DNA from: Tetramitus jugosus | Lineage: Eukaryota; Heterolobosea; Eutetramitea; Acrasida; Vahlkampfiidae | Direction: 5' to 3' | DNA: 64,000 bases | NCBI GenBank assembly: GCA_937625935.1 | Contig: OW569384.1 | Span: forward strand, 248,001 to 312,000 | Part shown: one piece after another, positions 43,041-53,108 of the stretch | How the letters are laid out: each line of letters starts with the position of its first letter | How positions within the stretch are numbered: the stretch's first letter is position 1 | Made by a program: the position numbers and the translations under genes | The notes under the pieces: generated by a model | What the model was told of the DNA's origin: nothing | What the model saw: the letters and a program-made list of their open reading frames with translations, nothing else | Databases searched by the model: none

Positions 43041-44969
43041 ATGACCACCACCCACAGCAGCAGCAATGCAGCTCTTGTCACTTCACCATTGTTGTCCTCA
43101 CCACAACAAAGCAACAATAATAACAACAACTTTCATAGCATCAATCATACGACAACAATGATGTCACCCATGCCAACCATCACCACCCCCACCACCACGA
43201 TGACGACAACACCTACGGATTCCAATGTCGATGATAGCACTGTTGGTGATTTTGAAGAAGATCAACGGCAACAACAAGATCAAGAGCTACAGAATACGAG
43301 TGATAAAGCACCACCAAAGAAGCCATTGTCCTCCAATGTACAAACATTTGCAAATATTATCAAGGCCAATATTGGATCAGGTATTCTGGGTATGCCATTT
43401 GCTTTCAAGAACTCTGGGTATATACTGGGCACGATCACACTTGTTCTCATGGCTATGCTCACGATTCATAGCACCATTCTGTTGATTCGATGTAAAAATT
43501 TTTTGAATAACACGCGGCGTCGTGGTCTACAGCGGAGAAATTCGGACAAGAATGAGGAGAGTGCTGCGAGTAGTAGAGCAGAGGATTTGGATGTGATTGG
43601 GAGCTCAATCAGTAGCAGTGTGAGTAGTAGTGGTGAACAACCGAATGCTGCTGCATCAAATACTCAAAAATCATCCTCTGTCAATACTGCTCATCCTGTT
43701 ACTGATGAAAGTAATCAACATGATGATGATGATGACGATGATAGTGAAGAGATTATTACCTATGGGCAAGTGGGAAAGACTGTTTTTGGTGCCCCAGGTG
43801 ATTTTATCATTAGTTGCTTCCTTATTTTTACGCAGTGTGGCTTCTGTTGTGCCTATTTGATCTTTATGGGTCAAAATTTGAGCGATATGATTGGATTGAA
43901 GCACTTGGAATGGATGTACATTCTCATTATTTGTATCGTTCTCATTCCAATCGCCATGGTTCGTTCGTTGAAGAATTTGTCGCCATTTTCAATGATTTCC
44001 GAGGTTTGTCTCATTGTTGGACTCTTTATTCTCTTGTTCTTTGATATCAAGGAGTTGGTGTCTTCTTCACAAAAAGGTGGATTCCCTGGACCAACGAGAA
44101 ATCTCAAAGGATTTGATTGGGCCAATTTTCCAGTGTTCTTTGGCATCACAATTTTCTCATTTGAAGGAATTGGACTTGCACTTCCGATTCAACACAATAT
44201 GAAAAAGAGGGAATCCTATGATGGATTGTTGATTGGCGCATTGTTTTTGATTTCATGCTCGATGGGAATATTCGGACTCTTGGGATATTTTGCTTATGGT
44301 GTCGGTGTACAGGATGTGATTACGTTGAATTTGCCAAATGGTAGTGTGTTTTCATACATTGTGAAAATTGCCTTTATTATTGCACTGCTGTTTACGCATC
44401 CTATTCAGTTGTTCCCTGTTTCTGAGCTGTTGGATCACAACTTTAGATTGGTGCGTCGGTTTGTTCGAAGGCAATATCAGAAGCGTCAATCATCAGATGA
44501 TAGTATTGACTCAGATGTCGAAGAAGAAGAACAAGTAGATATTGATATGCCTGCGGTTCGAATCACTGGAAACACTGGTGAAGATCTCGATTCAATCTCT
44601 AGCTCGAAACACAGCGAACTAAGAAAGCGCCTAACAATCAAGCACGCGAGATTTCAATTTTTGAACATGTGTCTCAGTTTGAGACTCCATGGAGAAAACA
44701 TCATTCGAATCGTAGTAATCATAATTACTGGTTTATTGGCGGCTGTCATACCTGATTTTGGTAACTTCCTCTCTTTGGTTGGTGGATTCGGTGGAACGAT
44801 GCTGGCATTTGTGCTTCCTTCGCTCATTCATTTGCGACTGTTCTGGGGCGAGATTAACTGGATGATCAAACTGAAAGATGTAGCTGTGATTGTGTTTGGC
44901 GTATCTGCATCTCTCTTCACTGCCTATCTCTCAATCAAAGACATTATCAAATCGATGCAAAAACATTAA
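43041..44969 (+). CDS. AAAP-family amino-acid transporter (SLC36/AVT-like)
   Basis: 642 residues from the first in-frame ATG (43041). A Thr/Ser/Gln-rich cytosolic leader of ~110 residues precedes the transporter core that begins with the family signature NIIKANIGSGILGMPFAFKNSG (TM1, given here as its key motif), followed by about ten more hydrophobic helices. Two long Ser/Asp-rich loops, after TM2 (residues ~155-235) and near the C-terminal third (SDDSIDSDVEEEEQ), are unusual insertions. Family members exchange or co-transport neutral amino acids with protons at the plasma membrane or lysosome/vacuole. Upstream codons back to 42870 are open, so a longer N-terminus is possible. Converges on the TBC gene with only 16 bp between stop codons. 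Confidence 0.85.
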   Translation: MTTTHSSSNAALVTSPLLSSPQQSNNNNNNFHSINHTTTMMSPMPTITTPTTTMTTTPTDSNVDDSTVGDFEEDQRQQQDQELQNTSDKAPPKKPLSSNVQTFANIIKANIGSGILGMPFAFKNSGYILGTITLVLMAMLTIHSTILLIRCKNFLNNTRRRGLQRRNSDKNEESAASSRAEDLDVIGSSISSSVSSSGEQPNAAASNTQKSSSVNTAHPVTDESNQHDDDDDDDSEEIITYGQVGKTVFGAPGDFIISCFLIFTQCGFCCAYLIFMGQNLSDMIGLKHLEWMYILIICIVLIPIAMVRSLKNLSPFSMISEVCLIVGLFILLFFDIKELVSSSQKGGFPGPTRNLKGFDWANFPVFFGITIFSFEGIGLALPIQHNMKKRESYDGLLIGALFLISCSMGIFGLLGYFAYGVGVQDVITLNLPNGSVFSYIVKIAFIIALLFTHPIQLFPVSELLDHNFRLVRRFVRRQYQKRQSSDDSIDSDVEEEEQVDIDMPAVRITGNTGEDLDSISSSKHSELRKRLTIKHARFQFLNMCLSLRLHGENIIRIVVIIITGLLAAVIPDFGNFLSLVGGFGGTMLAFVLPSLIHLRLFWGEINWMIKLKDVAVIVFGVSASLFTAYLSIKDIIKSMQKH

Positions 44970-44985
44970 ACGTATTTATTGCATA

Positions 44986-46158
44986 CTATGTTCTATCTGT
45001 CAGATAAATGGTTTTTAAAGTTCGCTTGTCTTGGTCGGGCAACCTCATAAAGAAGTCAACAGCAGATTTTACAATCAGTTGTGTGTCAATGATCCGCATT
45101 TGTAGAAGCGCCATGCGAAGTTTTGAAGGGTCCTCACGAACTTTGGTCAGTTCTGGCAACTGTTCTTTAATCATTCCCAAAATCACTAAAGGGAACATGA
45201 AGAACCCAAACGCCATATAAAAGTCCATCAAGCGCAAACATTGCAAGAAATCCTGCTCCTGCAGCGCAAATCCATAATAATGAGGAGCCACCCACATCCT
45301 AAAATCATTCAATGTTAAACGGCTAAAACTCACACCTTCAAAATCCTTTGAAAACCTGTTCATGTATAACTGTAGCATGGTGCACACCTCCACAAATCGC
45401 TCCTTTCCCTCTTGGTCCTGATTCAACAGATTCATTGGCAAAATCTTTGTCATAATTCGATCAAAGCAATAAAAAGCTTCAATCTCACTCATACAATACA
45501 GCAGAATACCTGACAAATTGGTAATTCCTTGACTATAATCCCTTTTGCTCATCCTTCTTTTCATGTCAAAGGCATTCATGAGACGAACGACTTGCGCGTC
45601 TGCTATCCTCTTCCGAAACAGGAACGTGTTCTTGGTTTGGTGGCTTGAAAAGGTTCTGGCCGCTTCATTTCCATACATTGAGTATTGCTCCGACTTGGAT
45701 GTCGATAGCTTAACGTAGAGCTCGGGGTCCATCCGACCCAAGCGCAAAAATGCTTTGTAAACTCTACCTCTGAGCGGCGTCATTTGGCCGGGCAGTGTAT
45801 TGTATTTTAACTCCGCTATTTGCTTTGAAAATTCTCCGAACCGCTGGCATGCTTCTTCGTTCGATTTTTTATCGTCAAACGACCAGGAAAAGTCCGAAAA
45901 CAAAACGTCAAATTTTTGGCGCTCTTCGGTTGTTTCGTCGGGTATTCCGCCATGTATTGCAATGAGTCTCCTGAGTTGATCCAGTTGTTGTTTCACAGTT
46001 TTCTCGTTGGGTTGTTGATAAAGAGTATCGAGTGCTCGTTCAAACTCTGCTCGAATCTGGCCATCATCTCTCATGCTTTCTTTTTTTTGTGTCGGAGTCG
46101 GATTTTTGTGATTGGCGCTCTTTTTGAACACGAAAAGTTGGAGGAGAAATGTATCCAT
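44986..46158 (-). CDS. TBC-domain protein, Bub2/Cdc16-like
   Basis: 390 residues. The TBC (Rab-GAP) core begins at LRGRVYKAFLRL (~127) and includes EAARTFSSHQTKNTF, then VVRLMNAF, the glutamine-finger motif YSQGITNLSG and SEIEAFYCFDRIM, a wording close to the yeast Bub2/fission-yeast Cdc16 GAPs that restrain mitotic exit/septation through a Tem1/Spg1 GTPase. The arginine-finger motif IxxDxxR is not clear: the corresponding region has AARTF. Activity is therefore uncertain. ATG at 46156-46158; a second in-frame Met lies at residue 29 (RDDGQ) after a short hydrophobic/basic leader. Only 44 bp separate this start from the stop of the upstream same-strand gene. Confidence 0.75.
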   Translation of the reverse strand: MDTFLLQLFVFKKSANHKNPTPTQKKESMRDDGQIRAEFERALDTLYQQPNEKTVKQQLDQLRRLIAIHGGIPDETTEERQKFDVLFSDFSWSFDDKKSNEEACQRFGEFSKQIAELKYNTLPGQMTPLRGRVYKAFLRLGRMDPELYVKLSTSKSEQYSMYGNEAARTFSSHQTKNTFLFRKRIADAQVVRLMNAFDMKRRMSKRDYSQGITNLSGILLYCMSEIEAFYCFDRIMTKILPMNLLNQDQEGKERFVEVCTMLQLYMNRFSKDFEGVSFSRLTLNDFRMWVAPHYYGFALQEQDFLQCLRLMDFYMAFGFFMFPLVILGMIKEQLPELTKVREDPSKLRMALLQMRIIDTQLIVKSAVDFFMRLPDQDKRTLKTIYLTDRT

Positions 46159-46202
46159 GAAGCTTTATTGTTGAACATTCGGAAAGGAACTGGTCCATAG
46201 CT

Positions 46203-47102
46203 TTACAAGCATTGCTCTTGTTGGTGAACCATTGTGGTTGGTTGTTGTGAGCTCAACTCACTATAGATACAATGGTAAACATTGGTCTTAATATGGCGGT
46301 CAAGACTGTTCGTTCCTACGCGCCCTAGTAGCCCACTCTGTGTAATCATACGATACTGGTGCACCATTCGTCTCTCAAACTGCATGGAAGCAAATTCGAC
46401 AGCTCTATTTACATCATTTACATATTGTTTACAGTAACTGGCGTCAATGTTGACGCGAGAGAGAAAAGAGGCAGACTGGCCGTGTGCTGTAGGTACAGAA
46501 CAGTTATTGTGTGTAACAATGATGGGTCCACTGCTTGTGAGATAATCTCTTAGCTCTCTAGCAGCATCCCAACCCTTGTTCTCTGCACAGATGAGAACGA
46601 GACAACGGTCCTTAATTCTATGCAATAAAACAGCAATTTGTTGCTTGGATTCGGCCGACATGTTAGGGTAGGTCTCAATCACATGCAACATTCTGATGAC
46701 AGTGTCCCTGTGTATATTATATTCGTGTCCAGCTTTAACTTCATGGAGGAACAAACGATTGACAAAAAATGTGTTTCGGCACTGGTACATTTGAACAATT
46801 ATGTCATCTACTGTAATCCACTGTTGTTCTTGAACAGGAGCCACAGTAGGAGTAGTATTGTTGGAAACTGTTGGGCTCGTTGGATGGAATAGAGAAGATG
46901 TAATGGGTGTAGTTGGAGTGTTAGGAGCTATGGTGGTGGATTTTGTTGTGGAAACGTGAAGCATTGGTTGCTTCTTCTTAAGAGAGTCTCTTCTCTTTTT
47001 GGAGACCGCAGCACCGGAACCTGTAGATGATGGAAACAAGTTGTTTGGTTGACCGTGTGGTTGGATGAGGTCCTTGTTTGTTCTTCTGTAAGTGAATCTC
47101 AT
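46203..47102 (-). CDS. unrecognised protein with basic N-terminus
   Basis: 299 residues, single exon. The N-terminal third is low complexity with a likely nuclear localisation signal (SKKRRDSLKKKQ, ~34-45) and many Thr/Pro. The folded part starts at ITVDDIIVQMYQCRNTFF and is alpha-helical with mixed strands (IKDRCLVLICAENKGWDAARELRDYL). That last block resembles a Rossmann-like or von Willebrand-like strand-helix unit, but no catalytic motif is evident. I do not recognise the family. Its 3' end must contain part of the promoter of the TBC gene 44 bp downstream. ATG at 47100-47102. Confidence 0.6.
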   Translation of the reverse strand: MRFTYRRTNKDLIQPHGQPNNLFPSSTGSGAAVSKKRRDSLKKKQPMLHVSTTKSTTIAPNTPTTPITSSLFHPTSPTVSNNTTPTVAPVQEQQWITVDDIIVQMYQCRNTFFVNRLFLHEVKAGHEYNIHRDTVIRMLHVIETYPNMSAESKQQIAVLLHRIKDRCLVLICAENKGWDAARELRDYLTSSGPIIVTHNNCSVPTAHGQSASFLSRVNIDASYCKQYVNDVNRAVEFASMQFERRMVHQYRMITQSGLLGRVGTNSLDRHIKTNVYHCIYSELSSQQPTTMVHQQEQCL

Positions 47103-47828
47103 CTTTGTAAGTCTTAGAGAGTGTTAGTAGGTGGGAGTTGGTTTGTTCTTTTGTTTGTTGGATGTGGTGTCCTAATGATAATGTGTTGTTGAGAGAGCCA
47201 CCCGAAAGACTCTCAAGTGATTCACACCTTCATGCGTCAATTATCATTGTAGCAGGGGACCCAAAAATACGAGGACTTCATCTTGTTCTATGGATTCGCG
47301 AGATGGGCAGGTGGAATCCTGCGAAGATGTTACCGATAGCATGACCGTTTGTGGACAAAATTGACATCTCTCCAATCGTTTGGAGGAACGAATGCTTATG
47401 TGAAGACAAATCGCAACTTCTTATTTGGTGGTCTGTTGGTGAGTGTGTCAAAGAGCTTGATACTCATCGGTGCTTGCTCAACCTCCCATTGTCTTATTCT
47501 TTCACTGTGTAGAAATGGCTCACCGCCATGCTTTTTCTCACAAAAAGGAACCCGACACGTTTTTTGTAGTGGAAAGTTATCGTAAGTCACGAACGTTCAG
47601 ATCCACCTATCAACATCAAACTTGTCCTCACTGGCAATTCCCTTCGTTGAGCTTGAACAACCTTCAACGAACCACACCCCCTTATGTCAATGACGACACT
47701 ACTTTTTCACACCCCAACAAACAATTCTGTCGTCATCAGACAACTTCTTCTTCTCTCTGTTCTTCTCCAAAACCAAAAACAAACAAAAAAACAACAAGCA
47801 CCTTCTCTTTTTTTAACACAACATAAAA
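47103..47828. other. divergent intergenic region; possible small spliced frame
   Basis: 726 bp between the minus-strand gene ending its 5' side at 47102 and the VASt-like gene. A plausible 74-nt intron (GTGAGT at 47439, TGTAG ending 47512) would join two short open frames on the plus strand (from ~47338 to a stop near 47569) into a small hydrophobic peptide, but no ATG-bearing first exon was found, so it is not called. The 150 bp before 47829 is A/C-rich leader. Confidence 0.35.
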
Positions 47829-48407
47829 ATGGTCCAAACTGTAGAATTAAAGGCACAATTCCCTGGAATGTCACTTGCTGATTTTAAGCAAATCATCTTT
47901 GAAGACCAAGAATTTCAACGCAAATTCCAAACCGCTCAAGGTCATCAAAACATTTCCATTGAATCATGGACAGAAAAGGTAAAGACTGAAAAGTATCACG
48001 TTTTCCAGAGAACCATTGGATTTGAGACTCCTATCAATGTGCCTTCTGTCGTTCAAACTTTTTTGGGCACAAACAAGATTGTTGGTGATACGGCAGCAGA
48101 GTTGATTATATATGGAAATTTGGATCAGTTGGTTCATACTTCTGTGATGCGATTGTCCAATGTGCCAATGGCTGAGAGCATCTACGCAAAGGTCGTTTGG
48201 AGCATGGCGTCCAATAAGGAAAAGTCCGCCGTGTTGTTGAAGTTGACCGTGACTTGCGAGTTCAAGCAATATATTCCGCTTGTGACTGGCGCCATTGAAA
48301 ATTCTACGGCCACCAACTCTCAAAAGACATTTGAGAATTGGATTGTGTTGGCAAAGGAGGCTTGCAAGCAGTTTTTGGAGTCAAAGGAGAGCACTGAGGC
48401 TCATTAA
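47829..48407 (+). CDS. VASt/START-like lipid-binding domain protein
   Basis: 192 residues forming a single domain. The pattern (LADFKQIIFEDQEFQRKF, SIESWTEK, YHVFQRTIGFETPIN, then a long C-terminal helix ENWIVLAKEACKQFL) resembles the VASt domain, a StART-like helix-grip fold that carries sterols in Lam/GRAMD1 proteins. Here it stands alone, with no GRAM domain and no transmembrane anchor, so it would be a soluble carrier or sensor. The family call is from fold-like pattern only; PRELI or Bet v1-type START relatives are alternatives. ATG at 47829 begins directly before the domain. Converges on the TOM1-like gene. Confidence 0.6.
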   Translation: MVQTVELKAQFPGMSLADFKQIIFEDQEFQRKFQTAQGHQNISIESWTEKVKTEKYHVFQRTIGFETPINVPSVVQTFLGTNKIVGDTAAELIIYGNLDQLVHTSVMRLSNVPMAESIYAKVVWSMASNKEKSAVLLKLTVTCEFKQYIPLVTGAIENSTATNSQKTFENWIVLAKEACKQFLESKESTEAH

Positions 48408-48615
48408 GAACAGCAACACGTAGCACAAAGAAACCTCATCATCTCTCTCTCTCCAAAAAAAACAATGCGTCATCATTTGACAAGTCGTTCTTTGGTACTG
48501 TCTAGCTTGTTTCGTTAGATCAGGTGGTTGCTTCTTTTTGTTTGTAGTATAGAGACATTTTTGTAAAGAAATTTCGTCAAAAGAAGTCTGTTGTTGTGTG
48601 GTTGTATTCTTCTTG

Positions 48616-50517
48616 TTATTGTCTTGTGGGTGATTGTTTTGGCTTGATGAACGTAATGGCAACCAGAATAAACAATGGAATAACTTCCAGGAACAAGTAA
48701 TAACCCATGAGTGTGAAGATGAACGCTGGTGGTGAAAAGAGCCACGATAGCCACGCAATTCTGTCATCTGCGATCCAAAATATCATTTGCATGACATAGA
48801 GACACACCTTGGCCAATAGCACAAATGTGCACATGACAGTTACCAATGTTACCTTTGTGACTGTCTTCATAATGAGCTTGTGCTGTGTGCGTGACTCTCC
48901 ACCGTACACATCCGAGCTAAAAAATTGAAATGCGCTGTGATTGGTCATGCGCCTCACCAGTGCCACAAATAACAGAGAGTAAGTCATAAACAGGACCCAC
49001 GTCGTAAATGTTATCAACACCATTGCACCAAAGATCACATCCATTACAATTGTTTTAGGTGTGGCCAAGTGGTACTTTTGTTCATCCAAAGCTTCCAAAA
49101 CGGATGAAACAACTGCAAGACAAGTCAATAACAATATCAATACTTGACAAATGAAAAAGTAACCACGGACAATGCTCAAGGCAAACCTGTCTCCCGAACT
49201 TAATCGCAGAGTTTTTCTTTTCGGATTTTGAATCGACTTTTTTCTGTGCACTTCATTTGGAATCACAATTCCAGTTGTCATTTGCTTCTTTTTCCTACTG
49301 TTGTTATTATTCGAACTACTGCTCTTTCGATTACTACTACTACTGTTATTATTCGGTAGGAGCATTGATTGTTCACTTGTTCGATTAATACTGTTGCTAA
49401 CAGCAGAATTACTCGATGATTCATCCGATTCTGCATCAGTCCTAGAATAAATATAATATTGTGATTGTTGTTCATGATCACCACCACCACCACCACCATG
49501 ATGATTCTGTACAAGGGCTTGATTTCTACCGTTTGGTAGATACATTGGAGATGACAATGTTGTTCCATGTTGTTGTTGTTGTTGTTGTTTTTGTTGAGAG
49601 AGCATATCAGGTGTCAACAGACCAACACCTGTTGTTGTCGTGGTGGACTGATATGGATGTTGTTCTCCATTGCCATAACTGACAGCAACGATTCCATTGG
49701 TCATGGATGGTGTATAGTATATACTATTGTTGTTGTTGTTGTTGTTGGATGACGATGATGATGACAAATGTTGTTGTTGGTAAAAGTGTGGATTGTTGGG
49801 ATGGTGATCATTCACAAATGTTGGACTGTCTGTTTCTCTAAAAAGATCATCATCGTCATCGTTGTCATCATCATTACCATTCCTTAAGCTTTCATTGGAT
49901 TGCTTGACATGACTGTAGTTGTGACCGTTGGCGCCATTTTGATTTGATTTTCTGCGACTTCGATTTTTCTTCATGGGCGACGTGATGAAAATATCCTTGT
50001 CTGACAAACTACTTTCAAAGTAGTATCGAATGAGATGATACTTTCGAGCCCAACTCAACAACAACATGAAGAAAATGTTGATGAATAGCAAACCAGGAGC
50101 TATACTGAAAAAATTGATGACACCATTCATGACTTGATACTTGTTTGGGTCATCCTTTCTTTGCTTGGCCGTACTCCTCACAACAATATCCATAATAAAG
50201 TAGCACAATCGTCCAATGGATATCATCAAAATAAAGAAAAAGAAGAAGGGCTTAATCGTAGAATCGGAGGAGGAGTTTTGAGGTTTCTCCGATGCCACGA
50301 CAGCAAGATCCGATTCTGGTTCAGGGAGAGCCATCAATTGACCATTACTATTCTTCGTATTGAAGCTATGCTGAGGTCTACGACGTTTCACCAAAGTCAT
50401 CCATTTTTGTCGTAGAGCACTCGTGAAACGAACGAGAGCAATGACGACAATTGCAGTGTATAGGACTGCGAGACCTGACTCTATGAGAACATCACGTAGA
50501 GTGATGTTGGATGTCAT
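48616..50517 (-). CDS. multi-pass membrane protein, THH1/TOM1/TOM3-like
   Basis: 633 residues from the ATG at 50515-50517 (the frame is open 30 codons upstream but without ATG). About seven hydrophobic helices: one near the N-terminus (GLAVLYTAIVVIALVRF), two before and two to four after a long, ~230-residue Ser/Asn/Gln-rich cytosolic insert (residues ~190-420). The helix LFINIFFMLLLSWARKYH resembles the 'LLxFWAEIYHQAR' helix of plant TOM1/THH1 proteins, which sit on tonoplast membranes; this is my basis for the family name and it is tentative. A 7-TM receptor-like protein is the alternative. The insert holds poly-Gln, poly-Asn and poly-Gly runs. Confidence 0.55.
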   Translation of the reverse strand: MTSNITLRDVLIESGLAVLYTAIVVIALVRFTSALRQKWMTLVKRRRPQHSFNTKNSNGQLMALPEPESDLAVVASEKPQNSSSDSTIKPFFFFFILMISIGRLCYFIMDIVVRSTAKQRKDDPNKYQVMNGVINFFSIAPGLLFINIFFMLLLSWARKYHLIRYYFESSLSDKDIFITSPMKKNRSRRKSNQNGANGHNYSHVKQSNESLRNGNDDDNDDDDDLFRETDSPTFVNDHHPNNPHFYQQQHLSSSSSSNNNNNNNSIYYTPSMTNGIVAVSYGNGEQHPYQSTTTTTGVGLLTPDMLSQQKQQQQQQHGTTLSSPMYLPNGRNQALVQNHHGGGGGGDHEQQSQYYIYSRTDAESDESSSNSAVSNSINRTSEQSMLLPNNNSSSSNRKSSSSNNNNSRKKKQMTTGIVIPNEVHRKKSIQNPKRKTLRLSSGDRFALSIVRGYFFICQVLILLLTCLAVVSSVLEALDEQKYHLATPKTIVMDVIFGAMVLITFTTWVLFMTYSLLFVALVRRMTNHSAFQFFSSDVYGGESRTQHKLIMKTVTKVTLVTVMCTFVLLAKVCLYVMQMIFWIADDRIAWLSWLFSPPAFIFTLMGYYLFLEVIPLFILVAITFIKPKQSPTRQ

Positions 50518-50716
50518 TGTTCTTGTTGTTGTTTCGTGTTGTTTATTTGATTTTTTGTTGTGTTGTGGGCACCCAAATGGAACGTGTCGCAGTTTTGTTT
50601 TGCCCAACAGGGTCGAGATTCGATTTTAGAACAAAAGGAAGTTTGCCTGTCACCACACGTTCAGAGACAAACAACCACCCAGAAACAATAGAAAGCCCTT
50701 TGTCCCTCTTGTAATA

Positions 50717-52906
50717 ATGGATTTGGACGACTTTTTTGGGTCAATGACCACAACAAACGCACCTCAACAAACAACGACGACAAATTTTGGCGCGAACAAT
50801 GATGACTTTGCTTTTGGTGACGCTGATGATGATGACTTTGGTGATTTTCAAGAGGGTAAAGAAGAGTTACCCAATCATCAACAACAACAACAAACAACAA
50901 GCAGTCACAACAATAGCTTGAATAATAATAATAATACCAATGATTTTGATGACCTTTTGTCCTCTTATGTAGCTACTGTTAGTAAACCAAATGATGTTGT
51001 GAATCAACAACAACAACAACCAACAGTCAATAGTTCTTCCTCACTATTTGATTTCGATTCCAATACTGCTACTACTCATAATAATAATAATAACAACGAT
51101 GTTGATGAAGATGAAGATGATTTTGGTGATTTTGAACAACCACAAGATTCATCATCATCATTATTCAATAACAACAATCATACAAGTTCAAGTGGAAATG
51201 AAACTACAACATTTGATATTGTTGTTGATGAATCGACATCAAGTCCAACCAATGACTCGATGAGCAATCCAACGATTGCAGTTGTCAAAGCCGCCGAATC
51301 TAAACCAAAAACTCCGATTGATATCATGAGTTTCTTTAGTTCTTCACAACCATCTGCTCCTTCTGTGGTCAATAACATGACAACTAGTGCGTCAATTGCG
51401 AACAATAATAGTAGTAGTAGTAGTAGTAGTTTGTTTGATGATAATGATACTTTTGATTTCAGTAATGGCAGTAGTAATAAGAGTAGTCATCATGATGATG
51501 GTGGTGGATCGTCCATTGACATGTTTTTTGACGATTCGTCTCATGTATCAACTATGAACGAGCAACATGTCGAGTCGAACAAGAATTCAGCGGAGAGTGA
51601 TCAAAAATTTGAAGCCAATTTTGAAGAGGATGACTGGGGTGATATGGTTCAACCTTCTCAATCGACAGATGATGAAACAGTTACGACTCCTGTTTCTGTT
51701 GCTGTTGAGAGTAGTGTTCGAGTGCAAAATCCAACTTCTTCAACAGAAAATGTTGACAATGGAAGCAATGAAAAGTTTGAAGCTAATTTTGACAACGAGG
51801 AAGATTGGGGTAGTTTTATTGACCCCGTAGTCGACAATTCCTTTACAACAGTTGTAGACAATGTACCAGTTGTGAAAGCCGAGTTGCAGACGAGTCAGAA
51901 TATTGTGGAGACATCTGTTGTGTCTCCTCCACATAGTGCACCAGCAGAGTTTGAAGCAAACTTTGGCGATGAGGATGATTGGGGCGAATTGCAGTCGGGA
52001 TCGCAAGATAATGTCGATACTGTTTCTCAGCAACAAGAACAAACGACTGACGTTGCGGCATCCACTGTACAACACGAGGAAGAGGAGGAAGAAGAACCTA
52101 CCGGTTCTTCTGAATCAGACATTTTTAATCGTTTGATATTCAATGAGCGATATAGAGATGCCGAGGTATTTATGAAGAGTCCAAAGAACGGATCCGAGGT
52201 TTGGTGGGAAAGAGAGAGATTGGATCATTTTAGATCAAAAACACTGAAGCAAGTGTTCTCTGCCTTCCTTACAAAGGACAAGTTGAATCAATATGTCGAA
52301 GATTTTGTCACAACAAGACTAACAGTGAACTCATTGAATTTTGCTTCGAGAAGACTGTTGTTCCAGGCAGTCAATTGGGAGAATAAGCACTCTAAAGCCA
52401 TAAATTCACTATTCGAGAGTGAGTGTGTAACAATCCGGTTGTTGTTCCAAGGCTTGAAAGAGCTTGAAACATGTGCCCGATTGCTTGAGTCGATACAATA
52501 CGAACATAAGCAAGGAAACAAACAAGTCCTCGATCAATTGGCAATCAACGAGAGGTTAAACACATTCTTGAAGTGCATAGTCGAGGTGAGACTCATGGTT
52601 GAAATATGTGCTGAAGAGCTGAAAAGGAGATACAAGAAGACTGTCGAATCCTTCTCTCATGTTGTTCAACAACGATTGGATCTCTTCCGACAATTGTGGA
52701 GCAATGTACAACAGCACCAGGCGTTCTTACCAGCTCTCATCGATATAGCATCGCACAATTCAAGAGAAGCAGGCACTAACGAAGATCGATGCTCCCTCAG
52801 TGGAAGAGTTGTCACCGACGCCTCACAGCTTGAGAGTTCAGTAGTTGGTCACGTTTTTGCTCCTTACAAAAGGTACTACTCTCAAAGAATATCGACGTTC
52901 AACTGA
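50717..52906 (+). CDS. aftiphilin/synergin-like adaptor with DFGDF and FEANF-DWG repeats
   Basis: 729 residues. The first ~470 are disordered, Asn/Gln/Ser/Asp-rich, with short acidic aromatic motifs: DDFGDFQ, EDDFGDFE, DDTFDFS, and three copies of an FEANF-acidic-DWG unit (51609-51640, 51774-51808, 51948-51987). Such DFGDF/W-x-x-F motifs bind the ear domains of AP-1, AP-2 and GGA clathrin adaptors. The C-terminal ~260 residues (from DIFNRLIFNERYRDAEVFM) are helical and end in CSLSGRVVTDA...VFAPYKRYYSQ, reminiscent of the aftiphilin/gamma-synergin C-terminal domain. Likely a clathrin-coat accessory protein; orthology is unproven. ATG at 50717 starts with MDLDDFFGS. Confidence 0.6.
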   Translation: MDLDDFFGSMTTTNAPQQTTTTNFGANNDDFAFGDADDDDFGDFQEGKEELPNHQQQQQTTSSHNNSLNNNNNTNDFDDLLSSYVATVSKPNDVVNQQQQQPTVNSSSSLFDFDSNTATTHNNNNNNDVDEDEDDFGDFEQPQDSSSSLFNNNNHTSSSGNETTTFDIVVDESTSSPTNDSMSNPTIAVVKAAESKPKTPIDIMSFFSSSQPSAPSVVNNMTTSASIANNNSSSSSSSLFDDNDTFDFSNGSSNKSSHHDDGGGSSIDMFFDDSSHVSTMNEQHVESNKNSAESDQKFEANFEEDDWGDMVQPSQSTDDETVTTPVSVAVESSVRVQNPTSSTENVDNGSNEKFEANFDNEEDWGSFIDPVVDNSFTTVVDNVPVVKAELQTSQNIVETSVVSPPHSAPAEFEANFGDEDDWGELQSGSQDNVDTVSQQQEQTTDVAASTVQHEEEEEEEPTGSSESDIFNRLIFNERYRDAEVFMKSPKNGSEVWWERERLDHFRSKTLKQVFSAFLTKDKLNQYVEDFVTTRLTVNSLNFASRRLLFQAVNWENKHSKAINSLFESECVTIRLLFQGLKELETCARLLESIQYEHKQGNKQVLDQLAINERLNTFLKCIVEVRLMVEICAEELKRRYKKTVESFSHVVQQRLDLFRQLWSNVQQHQAFLPALIDIASHNSREAGTNEDRCSLSGRVVTDASQLESSVVGHVFAPYKRYYSQRISTFN
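51406..51432 (+). repeat. AGT trinucleotide microsatellite (poly-Ser)
   Basis: Uninterrupted (AGT)n run inside the adaptor-like coding sequence, encoding consecutive serines. Expected to vary between strains. Confidence 0.85.
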
Positions 52907-53108
52907 TAGCTTGACAGATGACACAGTGTCAAATAAATTGAATCTTTGTATTGAACAAAAAAGGGCAGAACATCAAAGCGCTTTTGCGGAGTTATGTTCA
53001 GCCTAAAGACACTAGTAGCTTTCGCTGTCTGTTCTTCCGTCTGTCACTAGTTGATAGTCTATCTCAATTCACAAACCAGCACAAGAGACAATACCGCAGT
53101 AAACTCAA

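Noticed and set aside
47338..47569. Possible two-exon small membrane peptide on the plus strand
   Set aside because: A fair intron is visible but no first exon with ATG; too weak to call.
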